Of a stretch of DNA of 64,000 nt, positions 14,915 to 24,394 are shown one piece after another; position 1 is the stretch's first letter, and the number at the start of each line of letters is the position of its first letter. The position numbers were made by a program, and so were the translations under genes. The DNA comes from Treponema_I sp045599005 (GTDB lineage Bacteria; Spirochaetota; Spirochaetia; Treponematales; Treponemataceae), in assembly GCA_045599005.1 (NCBI GenBank), contig JAZRVF010000002.1:1-64000 (forward strand). Direction: 5' to 3'. The notes under the pieces were generated by a model. It was given only the letters and a program-made list of their open reading frames with translations, searched no databases and was not told the DNA's origin.

Positions 14915-16556
14915 AAAATCCCACCTTAAATTGCTTCAGTTTTTTTACTAAAATCTCTCTACTCATTTGATTATCGGCATTTGGTTTTGAGTGTTTAGTC
15001 CAAGCAATAAAGGGAAGATATGAAAAAACAAGGGATTTTTCCTGGAGATCGGGATTTTCAAGGCAGAGTTGGTAATCGGAAATGATTTCTTCAATCCTAA
15101 GCGTGATTTCTGGTGAAGGATCTTTTTTTATGAAGTGATTATTTGTGGAAGGATCAGGCCGGACCATGTTTCTCTGATTTAAAAAACTGATTTTTCTGCC
15201 CTGGGCTTCCAATTTGCGGATAAAAACTGTGTATTCAATTCCATAAGATCTTAGGACTTCGCTTGTGAACATTTTTTCTGTTTCTGATTCATTTAAAATT
15301 GTTGCACAGGATAAAAAACTGATTTTCTCAATAGGCTGCAGTGGGGCACGGAAATAAAGATTTGAAAAAATATTTTCCGCTGCATTCAGTTTTGAAGATT
15401 TTTGGAAGGCCGATGTATCAATGTAAGTGCCCGATGTGTAAGCTTTTCCCTGATGGTAGGCAAAATCTGCACCGAAAATGTGCATTTTCCTGAAACCAAG
15501 CTGATCAGCCAGATCTGTTGCCGCATGGAGAACAGTTCCTGCACCGGCAGAACAGGTGAAACATAAATCTGTTCCGTATTTTTCATGGTATTCTGTGTTA
15601 AGCCAGGAAATCATCGGATGTCCGGAAGAGAAGGGCAGAAGAGAAGCACCATTTTTTGCGGCGTATTGCACAAGACCGGCAGCGGCACAAAGGTCAAAAG
15701 CCAGGACAATGTTGCTGCAGTCCTGCCCGATTATATGCTGCACACTGATCTGCTGTGCATCGATAGAGACAATTAGATCGGGCTTTATTCCTGCATTCAT
15801 CAGTGCTGGAAAAACTGTGTCTGTTGCAAAAACTGTGTAAGAATCTCTGTGTTCCTTCAGATGAAGCAGTACAGGCTTTGTCAAAGATGGTCCGGCCCCG
15901 ATTATTGCGGCTGTTTTTTCCGGGAAAATCTCTGTAGTCTGTGGCGAAATATACTGTTCTTGATTCCGTGCAATGCATAAAAGATTCTGGAGAATGTTTT
16001 TGTTCCAGATTTTCCCGAAACGGGCCTGAACAGCATAATCACGGGAAATGTCTTTTATTGTGCTGTTTACAAAATCATAAAGCCAGGATGAATCATTTTT
16101 TGCAAATAATTTAGCTGCCGCGATTGACCAGGATAATAAAGGGGCAAAACAGAAATCGCCATCAAGGGCCGGGAAATAGTTATTTTTAAGGACAGCTGAA
16201 AAATCATCCAATGTGCAGAAAATAATCCGCGGATTATTTGAAACATCGGGAGGAATCAGTTTTTCTTTCTCTAAAAAATCCAGGCTCTCTTTATTTGCTT
16301 CGATACAGAGAATCTTTGCTTTGGGAAAAGTCTTTGCCACTTCACGGATATGGAATCCGTTTGCCGCTCCTGCTATGACAATCATTCCGGTCTGTGAAGA
16401 AATTTTCTGGGCTTTGACAAAATTTTCCGCGTCTTTTTGTGGATTGTAAAGTGACAGGGATGCATTCCCCGAAAAATAAAGAGGAATTCTGTCATCTGTT
16501 TTTGAAAGTTTGAAAGAAGAATAAATGCTTTGTTCTGTCAGATCGAGATTCTGCAT
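14904..16556 (-). CDS. DUF115 / MptE-like protein (motility accessory type), copy 2
   Basis: A 550-residue protein of the DUF115 (6-hydroxymethylpterin pyrophosphokinase MptE-like) family. The family core is around residues 215-270: AAIIGAGPSLTKPVLLHLKEH, then ATDTVFPALMNAGIKPDLIVSIDAQ. Related Maf proteins of Campylobacter and Aeromonas act in flagellin glycosylation, and treponemal flagellins are known to be glycosylated. A glycosyltransferase-type role here is inference. Its start overlaps the first DUF115 gene by 19 bases. It shares low but visible similarity with that neighbour. Confidence 0.75.
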   Translation of the reverse strand: MQNLDLTEQSIYSSFKLSKTDDRIPLYFSGNASLSLYNPQKDAENFVKAQKISSQTGMIVIAGAANGFHIREVAKTFPKAKILCIEANKESLDFLEKEKLIPPDVSNNPRIIFCTLDDFSAVLKNNYFPALDGDFCFAPLLSWSIAAAKLFAKNDSSWLYDFVNSTIKDISRDYAVQARFGKIWNKNILQNLLCIARNQEQYISPQTTEIFPEKTAAIIGAGPSLTKPVLLHLKEHRDSYTVFATDTVFPALMNAGIKPDLIVSIDAQQISVQHIIGQDCSNIVLAFDLCAAAGLVQYAAKNGASLLPFSSGHPMISWLNTEYHEKYGTDLCFTCSAGAGTVLHAATDLADQLGFRKMHIFGADFAYHQGKAYTSGTYIDTSAFQKSSKLNAAENIFSNLYFRAPLQPIEKISFLSCATILNESETEKMFTSEVLRSYGIEYTVFIRKLEAQGRKISFLNQRNMVRPDPSTNNHFIKKDPSPEITLRIEEIISDYQLCLENPDLQEKSLVFSYLPFIAWTKHSKPNADNQMSREILVKKLKQFKVGFYEF

Positions 16557-18061
16557 ATCTTTTCAGCTTTTTCAAGCAAATCCTTGGTAAGAGAATTGAT
16601 TTTTCCAGTTAATTCTTCGTCATTCTCATCGTCCCGCTTTAACAGAATGGATTCCGCAAAGGCCGCAGTCTCCATAAGAATTTTTCTGTCAGGAAAATCA
16701 TGGAGTAAGTCAAGAATTCTCTGGCTTTTCTGGAGACCCTCGTTTGAAAGCTGAAGAAAATCCATTCCTTTATTGTCTTCCTTGCAGTCATTCGGCTTAA
16801 AGTTGATGGAATCCCAATTGATGTCTGAAACATTCTGGATTGGGTTCAAATTGTCTTTATCTGTTACAAGCCTGAAAAAAGAATCTTTGTGCAGACTTCC
16901 CTGCTGACTGAACCAGTTTCTGTAAATTCCAAGGGATTCGTTGAAGAAAGTCTGGGGAATAATACGGTTTTCCAATGAAGAAATTTTTGTGTCCCGGACT
17001 GAAGATTGAATTTCAAGCTGATTCGGTTGAGTGTGAGCAAAGCCTTCCGAAGAGGCGAGATCGAGTCCGCAGAAATAAACGGGTTTGGAGGAAATCTGCC
17101 GGGCAAATTCCAAAGCTGTGCCGCTGACTGTGCCGTTTCTCTTACCTTTTACAGAAGGAATCTTGAGCCGGTCAAAAAAAACTGATTCAGCACCGTCTCC
17201 GTAACAGATGGGGATTATTCTTGCGGTTTTCAGGATTCTGCTTGGACATGCGGATTCCGCACTTAAAACCAGAGGGACTTCTGCAAGCCGGGAATCTTTG
17301 ATGTAAGGTGACAGATGCTCTGTTGCCCAGAAACCGCCGTCAGTGGAAATGCATAAGTCAGGAACAATATTGTGATGGAGCAGGGGACTGATTGCGGAAG
17401 AAACTGCAAGAACTGTAAAACATTCCCGGTTCTGTCTGATATTCTCAATTGAATTTAAAAGAGAATGTCCTGAAGCCACTATTAGGATTGGTCTGGAAGT
17501 TTTTTCAGGGATGACAAAGTGTTCTGTGTTTCTTACAAACTTCACAGTGTTCAGAAACCATCGCCGGTTAAAGAAAGCCCTTGTGTGTAATAAACTTGTA
17601 GACTTTTTAAGAAACAGCCGGACACCTTCCCAACATTTTGCGGTTTCTTCTGAAAAAATTTTGCTGCAAGCTGCCCATTCCATAGTCTGTGTCAGAAAAG
17701 CTGATTCTTCTCCAATCCGCGCAAAAAGAAGATCTGCAATGTTCTGCGGAGTGATTTCTTCATTCACAAAAAAAATGTCATGGTTTTCAATCTTTGAAAG
17801 CAGGGATTCTGAATGAATGACAAATTCTTTATCAAAACAGAAGGAAAGAATTCTGGAGTCAGGAAACTTTTTTCTTAATTCTTGGATAGGGTAGGGGAGA
17901 GCAAGTCCGATGAAAACAATAAATTCAGGTGAAAACTTGAAATCTGCGCTTTGGACAAAACGTTGAGCTTCCGAAAAAGGCCGGTAGGAAGAATGAAGAA
18001 AAAAACCCTTTGCGGAAACAGTCTGGGATCCGTCTTTTGCAATGGAAAATTCCAGGTTCAA
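16538..18061 (-). CDS. DUF115 / MptE-like protein (motility accessory type), copy 1
   Basis: A 507-residue DUF115 protein, a divergent paralogue of the next gene. The core reads PILIVASGHSLLNSIENIRQN, then VSSAISPLLHHNIVPDLCISTDGG near residues 190-245, with YFCGLDLASSEGFAHTQPN at about 335. The start is a TTG at 18061 that overlaps the stop of the preceding gene (CTTTGA); no early ATG exists. The tight overlap on both sides argues for coupled translation. Maf-like activity in flagellar glycosylation is a family-based inference. Confidence 0.72.
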   Translation of the reverse strand: MNLEFSIAKDGSQTVSAKGFFLHSSYRPFSEAQRFVQSADFKFSPEFIVFIGLALPYPIQELRKKFPDSRILSFCFDKEFVIHSESLLSKIENHDIFFVNEEITPQNIADLLFARIGEESAFLTQTMEWAACSKIFSEETAKCWEGVRLFLKKSTSLLHTRAFFNRRWFLNTVKFVRNTEHFVIPEKTSRPILIVASGHSLLNSIENIRQNRECFTVLAVSSAISPLLHHNIVPDLCISTDGGFWATEHLSPYIKDSRLAEVPLVLSAESACPSRILKTARIIPICYGDGAESVFFDRLKIPSVKGKRNGTVSGTALEFARQISSKPVYFCGLDLASSEGFAHTQPNQLEIQSSVRDTKISSLENRIIPQTFFNESLGIYRNWFSQQGSLHKDSFFRLVTDKDNLNPIQNVSDINWDSINFKPNDCKEDNKGMDFLQLSNEGLQKSQRILDLLHDFPDRKILMETAAFAESILLKRDDENDEELTGKINSLTKDLLEKAEKICRISI

Positions 18062-18552
18062 AGCGGTTGGTTCTCGAAAGAAAGAGTGACCAGCGTATCA
18101 AGGAAATCATCAGGAAGTGAAGCATCCTCTTTTTCGGAAGCGACCAGTGCGATACAGTCTCTGTCATTGTGCATAAAGCGACAGACGAAAAGAGTGTTTA
18201 TGTGGTGTTTGTCTGATTCGGAAAAAAGCTGGTAATAAGGGGTAAGTTCTTCGCCTGAAAAACGGTTCCAGACTTGAAGATCTGCCGCAAAAGTTCCGTT
18301 CCAGAAATCAACGGTAGATAATGCGGCATCAAAAGAAGAAGATTCAAGTCCGCAAGAAAACAAAGTCTGAAAAACATTTCCTTCAAGAACAAGTGTGCTT
18401 AAAGCAAATAAATTCTGTTTTTTCAGAAGTTTTTCTGCCGGAGAAAGCTTTGAACTGTCGGAATCAAGAACTTTTTTTGCAAGTCCCAGCAGCCCTTTGT
18501 GCTCCTCCGAAGGCAGGTAAAAGTTTTCTGTTATCTTGCGGAACAGACCCAT
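18058..18552 (-). CDS. Unknown protein in DUF115 operon
   Basis: A 164-residue soluble protein that I do not recognise. It starts MGLFRKITENFYLP, has no signal peptide or TM segment, and carries an aromatic-rich middle (VDFWNGTFAADLQVWNRFSGEELTPYYQLF). It begins 2 bases after the stop of the giant acidic protein gene and overlaps the start of the first DUF115 gene by 4 bases, so it is locked into that operon. A role with its neighbours is likely but undefined. Confidence 0.6.
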   Translation of the reverse strand: MGLFRKITENFYLPSEEHKGLLGLAKKVLDSDSSKLSPAEKLLKKQNLFALSTLVLEGNVFQTLFSCGLESSSFDAALSTVDFWNGTFAADLQVWNRFSGEELTPYYQLFSESDKHHINTLFVCRFMHNDRDCIALVASEKEDASLPDDFLDTLVTLSFENQPL

Positions 18553-18554
18553 AA

Positions 18555-21500
18555 TTATGCCAATCCCAGTTCTGTGAACAGTTTTCGATAAACTTCAAAA
18601 TGCTCGGAACGGGCAAACTCTGCAATTTTTTCTTCGGGAAGATTTTCCAGAAGCTGATCCATGTACAGAAGAACTGATTTAACATCCTGTTTCAGTTCAT
18701 CCGGAACTACAGAAGACTCTTCTGCGGCAACAGGTGCGATGGCCGGTTCTTCTGCAATCTCGGAAACATGCTCTTCTGTAACTTCAGCAGGAATCTCTTC
18801 CTCTGTTTCCTGAACTTCGGGTTCTTCAAAAGAACTGATTTCCTCTGCAACAGGTTCCTCAACAGGGATTTCTTCCTCAGCGGGAACTTCAGAAGCGAAA
18901 TCATCGGTATCACCGGCCGGAACCTCAAAATCATCATCCAATGAAACACCATTGTCTTCAAAGGCAGCGTCTCCCAAGATTTCTTCCTCTGAAATCTTAG
19001 GCTCGTTCCAGTCTTCACTTTCGAACATCGTGTCTGTAGGAGTCTCATCAATATCGTCTTCGATTTCTTCAGAAACTTCCTCGAAAACGGGCTCTTCAAT
19101 CACCGGATCCTCAATTACAGGCTCTTCGATTTCAGCAGCCGGCTCTTCCACAGCGGACTCTTCAAATACCGGTTCTTCTGCAGGTTCTTCTTCTGAGACA
19201 GGAGCAGACTGAAGGGCTCTTGCCAGTTCATCTTCCGAAATCGCTACATCAGAAGCTTCCTCTTCGGAAGAATCCTGAATGTCAGCCATAATATCTGCAA
19301 ATGCGCTGTTGTCTTCAATCTGTGGTTCATCAGAAACAGAATCATCTGCAACAGGTTCTTCTGCTACCGGTTCCTCTTCAGGAATTTCTTCTGTCTCTTC
19401 CATTACAGGTGAGTCTTCTTCAGCAACGGGTTCTTCGACTGTCTCCTCAAAAGTGCTGTCCATCTGGGGAATGTCAATTTCGTCAGGGAGTTCTGAGGGA
19501 ACTTCTGCTTCAGGATCATCAAGTCCGAAATCATTTCCGTCAAAAGCAGGCTCTTCGATAATCGGCTCTTCAACTTCAGGCATTTCGATTGACATATCCT
19601 CTTCAATCTGAGCCATGGGTTCAATCTCTGCTTCTTCAGTTTCAGCATCCAGATCAGACTCTTCAGTTACTGATTCTGCAGGCTGGCCTTCGAATACCGG
19701 AGCTTCAGCGGTTTCTTCGGTGAAGTCTGCACTGTTAAGAATGTTATTCAGTTCGTCACCGGAAAGAGCGATTGTATCGTCCTCTCCGTCGTCAGCAAAG
19801 AAACCACCACTTGTTCCAGCAGATTCTTCTGCAACCGGTTCAATGACCGGATCCTCTTCAACAGGAATGTCTTCGGAAACTTCCTGAGGAATAAACTGTT
19901 CCGGTTCAACGGATTTTTCTGCTTTGAGCGCGTCAATGTCTGTGCGCAGTGTATTTATTTCAGAACGAAGAGCGGAAAGCTCGTTCATAATCTTGTTTAA
20001 TACATCGTTTGTAGATGTGTTGGAATCTGAAATGATGGGTTCTTCATTCATGCTGGTGAAATCCTCCGTGAAATCAACAGAATCAGTATACTCCGAAATA
20101 CTTGAGTTATCAAGTTTATTATCAAAATCACTGAGCAAACTGCTTACAGTGGGTATGTCGCTGTCAGTGATTGTGTCAGCTGCAAACTGGGCAATATCGT
20201 TTCGGTCACAGTTTTCAGCCGTATCAACTGTGCTGACGAAAGCATCCATTTCATTCTGGTCAAAATCAGGCTGGCGGGACAGGAAACTTTCTTCCGCGTC
20301 AGAAACTTCCGGTTCCTGAACGGGCTCTTCCTGGGGAATCTCTTCCTCCTGTACGATAGGATACTCGGAGTCAGACTCGTACTGGAAAGAGCAGGGATCG
20401 CCGGAAGAAGTTGATTCTTCTGTTGCAACCTCAATTTGAGGAGAAAGGGCAGAGGATTCCTCCTGAACGGGTACTTCTTCGACCGGAGACTCTTCTGTAT
20501 CAGGTTCCACAACCGTTTCCTCCGGAGTTTCCTCAGCCAAAGCTGAAAAATCAGTGGAATCAATCATGTTGAAAGCTTCTTTCAAATCAATGTCATCAGG
20601 TAAGTCCAAATCTTCGGGCAACGATAAATCCTGCATAATGTTCTCATCCTCTGTAATAGTATTCTGTTCTGTATCAGGAGAGATTTCCTCCGATTCAGTT
20701 ATTTCTTCCTTAACCGGTTCATCTGGAACAATGTCTTCTGCAATTGTTTCTTCTGCAACAGTTTCTTCCGGCAGAGGCTGGCTTATGGCCGGATCAGTCT
20801 CCTGCTCAGCAAGTGGATCTTTGGCCTGTTCAAAAGGGTCTGTTTCGTCAATAAACTGGATTGAATCATCAAAGTCTGCCATGTCAGAAAGTGAGAATGA
20901 TGAACTGGCTCCCTCAATCGGTGCAGAAATATTGAATCCTTCTGATTCATCTCTGTCAGTGTACAGTTCAACAACGGCCTCTTCTTCCTCTTCCTCCTGA
21001 ACTGTTGCGCTCTGTGCAGCTGGTTTCTCTTCGTCTTCCATTGACACAAAAAGGTCGTAATCACGCTGTTTTGCAGGTCCTGAAACCGAAACGGCTCCTG
21101 TTTCCGCTTTTGCAACCGGCGCATCGTCTGTGAAAGAATTGAGCAGGTCATCAAACTCGGAAACATCATCGAAGGAAATTTCTGATGAGGCAGGCTGTTC
21201 TTCAACCGGTGCTGCTGTTTCGCCGATGTCAGTGATGTTCTCGAAAATGTCATCAAAGTTGTCAAAGGAATCACCGGTAAACACGGCGTCCATAAAATCA
21301 TTTTCACCTTCAATGTTGTCTTCCGGGTTTGCAACTGTTTCCATCACAAAGTTGTCGTCAAAGGAAAGTTCAATTTCCAATGGCGGATCATTTATGATAT
21401 CATTCTTCTCTTTTTTCTTTGCAGGGATGAAATCCTCAAGAGAAACTGATTCTGTGGAACTGTCAGAAAAATCAATTCCGAATTCATCAAGGGACACAGA

Positions 21501-22649
21501 TTCTGTTCCGTCGCCGGAATTACTGTCAAAATCCACACCGAATTCATCAAGACTGATTTCTTCTTCCCTGCCTGATTCAACAGCAGCTGTAACTGCGGCA
21601 ATTGTTGAAGCGGCAACGGGCATGTCAGGTTCATCAAAATCCATTCCGTCAAGAAAATCATCCAGGCTGACTTCCTCTGTGGCACTGAAATCAATCTCCT
21701 CCGGTTCTCCGGATTTTTTCTCCGGCTCTGTAGAAACCGGCTGGTCTTCGGTGACTGATTCTTCAACAATGGGGGAAGATTCTGCAGGTGCCTCAAGACC
21801 GGTTTCCTCAAAAATGGAATTGTCAAAAGGATCTTTGGGCAGACTGGCTTGTTCAAGGGTTTCTGTTTTTTCCGGCTGGAAATCTGTTTCAAAATCTTCA
21901 ATTGAAGGAAGTTGTTCTGAAAGAATCGATTCTGCAGGAAGTGATTCTTCTGGGAAAATCGGTTCCTCAGGAGAAACAGGTTCCTCCTGAATCAATGAAT
22001 CTGTAAATGAGTCTGTGAAAGAAAGTTCGTCCATAGATTCCGGGAAAGAGTCCTGAAAAACAGGATCCGGGATTTCTTCTTCTGAAGCTGTTTCTGCGGG
22101 TTCCGCAAAATCATAGGATGAAAGAGGCGTAAGTTCGTTGGTTTCTGAAAGGTTTTCAAATTCAATGTCACCAAAAACTTCCGGTTCAGTCTCGGTAAAA
22201 TCATTTTCCAGAGAATCCGTAAGGTCGTCTGCTGAAAAATCTTCATTAAAATCGGCAGTTCCTGCAGCACCCAGTGATTCGGTTGTCTCATTGAGTGCAG
22301 AATCTTCCATATCGTTGAATTCCAGGTTTTCAGGTTTTTCCGGTTCAGTTTCTTCAATTGTTTGGTTGATGTCATCCTGGGCATTCTCAGAAACCTCTGA
22401 AGAAGAATCATTCAGGAAATCAGAGAGAGAGATCTCTTCCTCTGCGGAATTGTCTGCGCTTACAGATTGGAAGACAGAATCTTCCTCTGTAAATAGGGTT
22501 GAAGCAGTTTCAACGGTAAAAGTATTGTCAAAAGGATTGATGGAAAGAGAATCCGGCACGGGACGTTTTACCCACACTCCATACTTTTCAAGTTCTTCCG
22601 ACTGCATGTTTGTCAAATCATTGTTTTTGTTTTCTTGTTCAAGAGACAT
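18555..22649 (-). CDS. Giant acidic repeat protein (1364 aa), unknown function
   Basis: A 1364-residue protein dominated by Glu, Asp, Ser, Pro and Val. It has no signal peptide or TM segment. The N-terminus has a conserved-looking piece (SEELEKYGVWVKRPVPDSL). A short motif of the type (I/V)SL(D/S)(D/E)F recurs: ISLSDFL, VSLDDFL, ISLDEFG, VSLDEFG, VSLEDFI and the variant ISFDDV. One coiled coil lies near residues 860-895 (LNKIMNELSALRSEINTLRTDIDAL). The second half is largely EEPV/EEPVAEEP low complexity. The last 45 residues look like a folded helical cap (VKSVLLYMDQLLENLPEEKIAEFARSEHF). The start ATG at 22649 follows GGGGAG; a GTG two codons upstream is less likely. It is the first gene of a five-gene operon and is possibly a scaffold. 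Confidence 0.7.
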   Translation of the reverse strand: MSLEQENKNNDLTNMQSEELEKYGVWVKRPVPDSLSINPFDNTFTVETASTLFTEEDSVFQSVSADNSAEEEISLSDFLNDSSSEVSENAQDDINQTIEETEPEKPENLEFNDMEDSALNETTESLGAAGTADFNEDFSADDLTDSLENDFTETEPEVFGDIEFENLSETNELTPLSSYDFAEPAETASEEEIPDPVFQDSFPESMDELSFTDSFTDSLIQEEPVSPEEPIFPEESLPAESILSEQLPSIEDFETDFQPEKTETLEQASLPKDPFDNSIFEETGLEAPAESSPIVEESVTEDQPVSTEPEKKSGEPEEIDFSATEEVSLDDFLDGMDFDEPDMPVAASTIAAVTAAVESGREEEISLDEFGVDFDSNSGDGTESVSLDEFGIDFSDSSTESVSLEDFIPAKKKEKNDIINDPPLEIELSFDDNFVMETVANPEDNIEGENDFMDAVFTGDSFDNFDDIFENITDIGETAAPVEEQPASSEISFDDVSEFDDLLNSFTDDAPVAKAETGAVSVSGPAKQRDYDLFVSMEDEEKPAAQSATVQEEEEEEAVVELYTDRDESEGFNISAPIEGASSSFSLSDMADFDDSIQFIDETDPFEQAKDPLAEQETDPAISQPLPEETVAEETIAEDIVPDEPVKEEITESEEISPDTEQNTITEDENIMQDLSLPEDLDLPDDIDLKEAFNMIDSTDFSALAEETPEETVVEPDTEESPVEEVPVQEESSALSPQIEVATEESTSSGDPCSFQYESDSEYPIVQEEEIPQEEPVQEPEVSDAEESFLSRQPDFDQNEMDAFVSTVDTAENCDRNDIAQFAADTITDSDIPTVSSLLSDFDNKLDNSSISEYTDSVDFTEDFTSMNEEPIISDSNTSTNDVLNKIMNELSALRSEINTLRTDIDALKAEKSVEPEQFIPQEVSEDIPVEEDPVIEPVAEESAGTSGGFFADDGEDDTIALSGDELNNILNSADFTEETAEAPVFEGQPAESVTEESDLDAETEEAEIEPMAQIEEDMSIEMPEVEEPIIEEPAFDGNDFGLDDPEAEVPSELPDEIDIPQMDSTFEETVEEPVAEEDSPVMEETEEIPEEEPVAEEPVADDSVSDEPQIEDNSAFADIMADIQDSSEEEASDVAISEDELARALQSAPVSEEEPAEEPVFEESAVEEPAAEIEEPVIEDPVIEEPVFEEVSEEIEDDIDETPTDTMFESEDWNEPKISEEEILGDAAFEDNGVSLDDDFEVPAGDTDDFASEVPAEEEIPVEEPVAEEISSFEEPEVQETEEEIPAEVTEEHVSEIAEEPAIAPVAAEESSVVPDELKQDVKSVLLYMDQLLENLPEEKIAEFARSEHFEVYRKLFTELGLA

Positions 22650-22713
22650 ATTCACTCCCCGAAGATGAACTCTGAAAATGCGCAGAAAATTTCAGAGATT
22701 TTCATAGGTTGTT

Positions 22714-22721
22714 TTATCGGC
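22714..22721 (-). promoter_or_regulatory. Sigma-28-type -10 element GCCGATAA
   Basis: On the minus strand the 8-mer GCCGATAA, identical to the flagellar sigma-28 -10 consensus, lies 65 bases before the start of the acidic-protein operon. The matching -35 (TCAGAAAT after 11 bases) is poor, so this is a partial match only. Confidence 0.35.
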
Positions 22722-22834
22722 ATTTTCCCTGAATTTCTGAAGGATTTTTTTTACTGGGAAAAATTCATGAAAAGTTGGGCGTTTTTTGAATTTCATAAGT
22801 GTGGAAATTCGACTATTGTGCCGAAAAATTTCCT

Positions 22835-23296
22835 ATGTCGCATATAAAGTTTTTGATCTCATTAATAATCGGTATTGCAGTTTACACAATCTTCAGCGTT
22901 GTTGCAGGACAGAATGGAATTCTTGCATACAATCAGCTTTATGAGCAGAAACTCGCACTTACCGAGCATGTCTCAGAACTGAATGCGATAAATGAAAGTC
23001 TTGTTACTGATTACCGCGCTCTGCAGAGTGACCGGGCAACCATTGAATCTTTTGCAAAAAAAATGGGATTTGTGGAAGAAGGTCAGATCCTGGTGAAAAT
23101 CAACGGAATCTCCGAACGGGAAATGCGTGTCTATGATACAGGAACTGTAATGAGGATTGAGCCGGTTGCATTCATTGATGAACGGATCTGCAAAATTGCC
23201 GGAATCGCAGGATTTCTTGTCTCAATCATGATTTTCTGCATTCAGTCACTTTCTGCTTATGCGCGCAATACCCGTTTTGCAAAAGAAACAATCTGA
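22835..23296 (+). CDS. FtsB/DivIC-like membrane protein
   Basis: A 153-residue protein. An N-terminal TM segment (about 5-27) is followed by a coiled coil (LYEQKLALTEHVSELNAINESLVTDYRALQSDRATIESFAKKMGFV) ending in the typical septum-formation-initiator turn, then a second hydrophobic stretch near 120-142. FtsB/DivIC proteins bridge FtsL and FtsQ in the divisome. The second TM is not typical, so the assignment is tentative. The start is taken at ATG 22835; the longer frame to 22799 lacks support, and the ribosome-binding site is weak either way. Its stop overlaps the tsaC start by one base. Confidence 0.6.
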   Translation: MSHIKFLISLIIGIAVYTIFSVVAGQNGILAYNQLYEQKLALTEHVSELNAINESLVTDYRALQSDRATIESFAKKMGFVEEGQILVKINGISEREMRVYDTGTVMRIEPVAFIDERICKIAGIAGFLVSIMIFCIQSLSAYARNTRFAKETI

Positions 23297-23886
23297 TGAC
23301 CATTCTTAAAACTGATTCTGATTCTGCACTGAAAACCGCCGATGCTCTCCGCTCCGGCAAAATCGTCATTATTCCTACCGACACAGTTTATGGGTTCAGC
23401 GGCCTTGTCTGCTCCCAGTTTGATTCCAAAGCTTTGATTTTTGCCGCGAAAGGGCGGGCTGAGAACAAACCGCTTATCCAGCTTGTAAGCAGCGTGGAAA
23501 TGCTGTCCCGCTACACAAAGGATGTGCTTCCTGAGGAACTTGCCGCTCTGTGGCCCGGTCCCCTGACAGTCATAATGAACAATCTTGAAGGCGGGACAAC
23601 TGCCTTCCGCTGTCCCGGCGAAAAATGGCTTCGAGATGTGATTGAACTTTCAGGCGGCCCGCTTTACTCAACCAGTGTGAATAAAAGCGGCGAACCTGTG
23701 CTTTATGATGTACGCAGGATGGAAGAAGTTTTTGCACAGGATGTTGCCTTGATTGTTGACGGCGGAAATGCCGACCCGGACGCGAAACCTTCAACAATTG
23801 TTGCATTGTCCGACGGAGAAGTGAAAATTATCCGTCAGGGTGCGCTCAGTGTGCCCTCACACCTGCTTTCTGGTAAGCAACTCTAG
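23296..23886 (+). CDS. Threonylcarbamoyl-AMP synthase (TsaC/Sua5/YrdC)
   Basis: A 196-residue YrdC-domain enzyme that makes threonylcarbamoyl-AMP from Thr, bicarbonate and ATP for the t6A37 modification of ANN-decoding tRNAs. Family motifs: GKIVIIPTDTVYGFSG near 23-38, KGRAENKPLI (the KxR ATP/phosphate motif), LWPGPLTVIM, and FRCPGE. The short length fits TsaC rather than two-domain Sua5. Its 3' end overlaps the convergent GNAT gene by 41 bases. Confidence 0.88.
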   Translation: MTILKTDSDSALKTADALRSGKIVIIPTDTVYGFSGLVCSQFDSKALIFAAKGRAENKPLIQLVSSVEMLSRYTKDVLPEELAALWPGPLTVIMNNLEGGTTAFRCPGEKWLRDVIELSGGPLYSTSVNKSGEPVLYDVRRMEEVFAQDVALIVDGGNADPDAKPSTIVALSDGEVKIIRQGALSVPSHLLSGKQL

Positions 23887-24340
23887 GCGATCCGTCCTCA
23901 ACGTAAATAATTCCGCAGTAAGTGAAACCGGCTTTCTCAAGAGTATGCTGCATGGGCTTGTTGTCTGCATGAGTGTCTACGCGGATATTGTCCGTTTTTT
24001 CAGAACAGAAGTCCAGGGCACGCTGGAAAAACCCGTGATGAATCCCGTCAGAGGCTATTCTGTGGATTGTTCCGTAAGGCTCATCATTAAGCCATCGGCC
24101 TTCGTAAATCTTTATGTAAGTTGCATCCTCCCCAAGAATGAATGCAAAAACACCTGTCAGTTCTGAATCAGTCTCTTCCACATAAAGATGCTGCTTTGAA
24201 ATGTCATTCAGCAGCAGTTCCCTTGAAGGATAGCCGTTGATCCATTGGGAACTGTTCCCGTTCTGACGCATGAAGCTGCGCCCGATATTGAAAAGTTCAG
24301 TGATTCTTTCCAAATCATCAATTGTTGCGTTTCTGATCAT
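23846..24340 (-). CDS. GNAT family N-acetyltransferase
   Basis: A 164-residue acetyltransferase. It begins MIRNATIDDLERITELFNIG, a common GNAT N-terminus, and carries the late motif VDTHADNKPMQHTLEKAGFTYCGIIYV. The acetyl-CoA loop (Q/RxxGxG/A) is replaced by DGIHHGFFQRAL. Substrate unknown. It is convergent with tsaC and overlaps its 3' end by 41 bases, so the last 14 codons are shared DNA. Confidence 0.78.
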   Translation of the reverse strand: MIRNATIDDLERITELFNIGRSFMRQNGNSSQWINGYPSRELLLNDISKQHLYVEETDSELTGVFAFILGEDATYIKIYEGRWLNDEPYGTIHRIASDGIHHGFFQRALDFCSEKTDNIRVDTHADNKPMQHTLEKAGFTYCGIIYVEDGSPRVAYQKAGVRAH

Positions 24341-24394
24341 GAAGTAATTTTATGGAAATTGACGTCATGTTGCAATAAATGGTATTGTTTTTCC

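Noticed and set aside
21130..21990. Long Ser-rich frames on the plus strand across the acidic-protein gene (also 22138-22668, 20554-21000, 19279-19611)
   Set aside because: They are antisense reflections of Glu/Asp/Ser codons in the real minus-strand gene; no ribosome-binding sites and no family signals.
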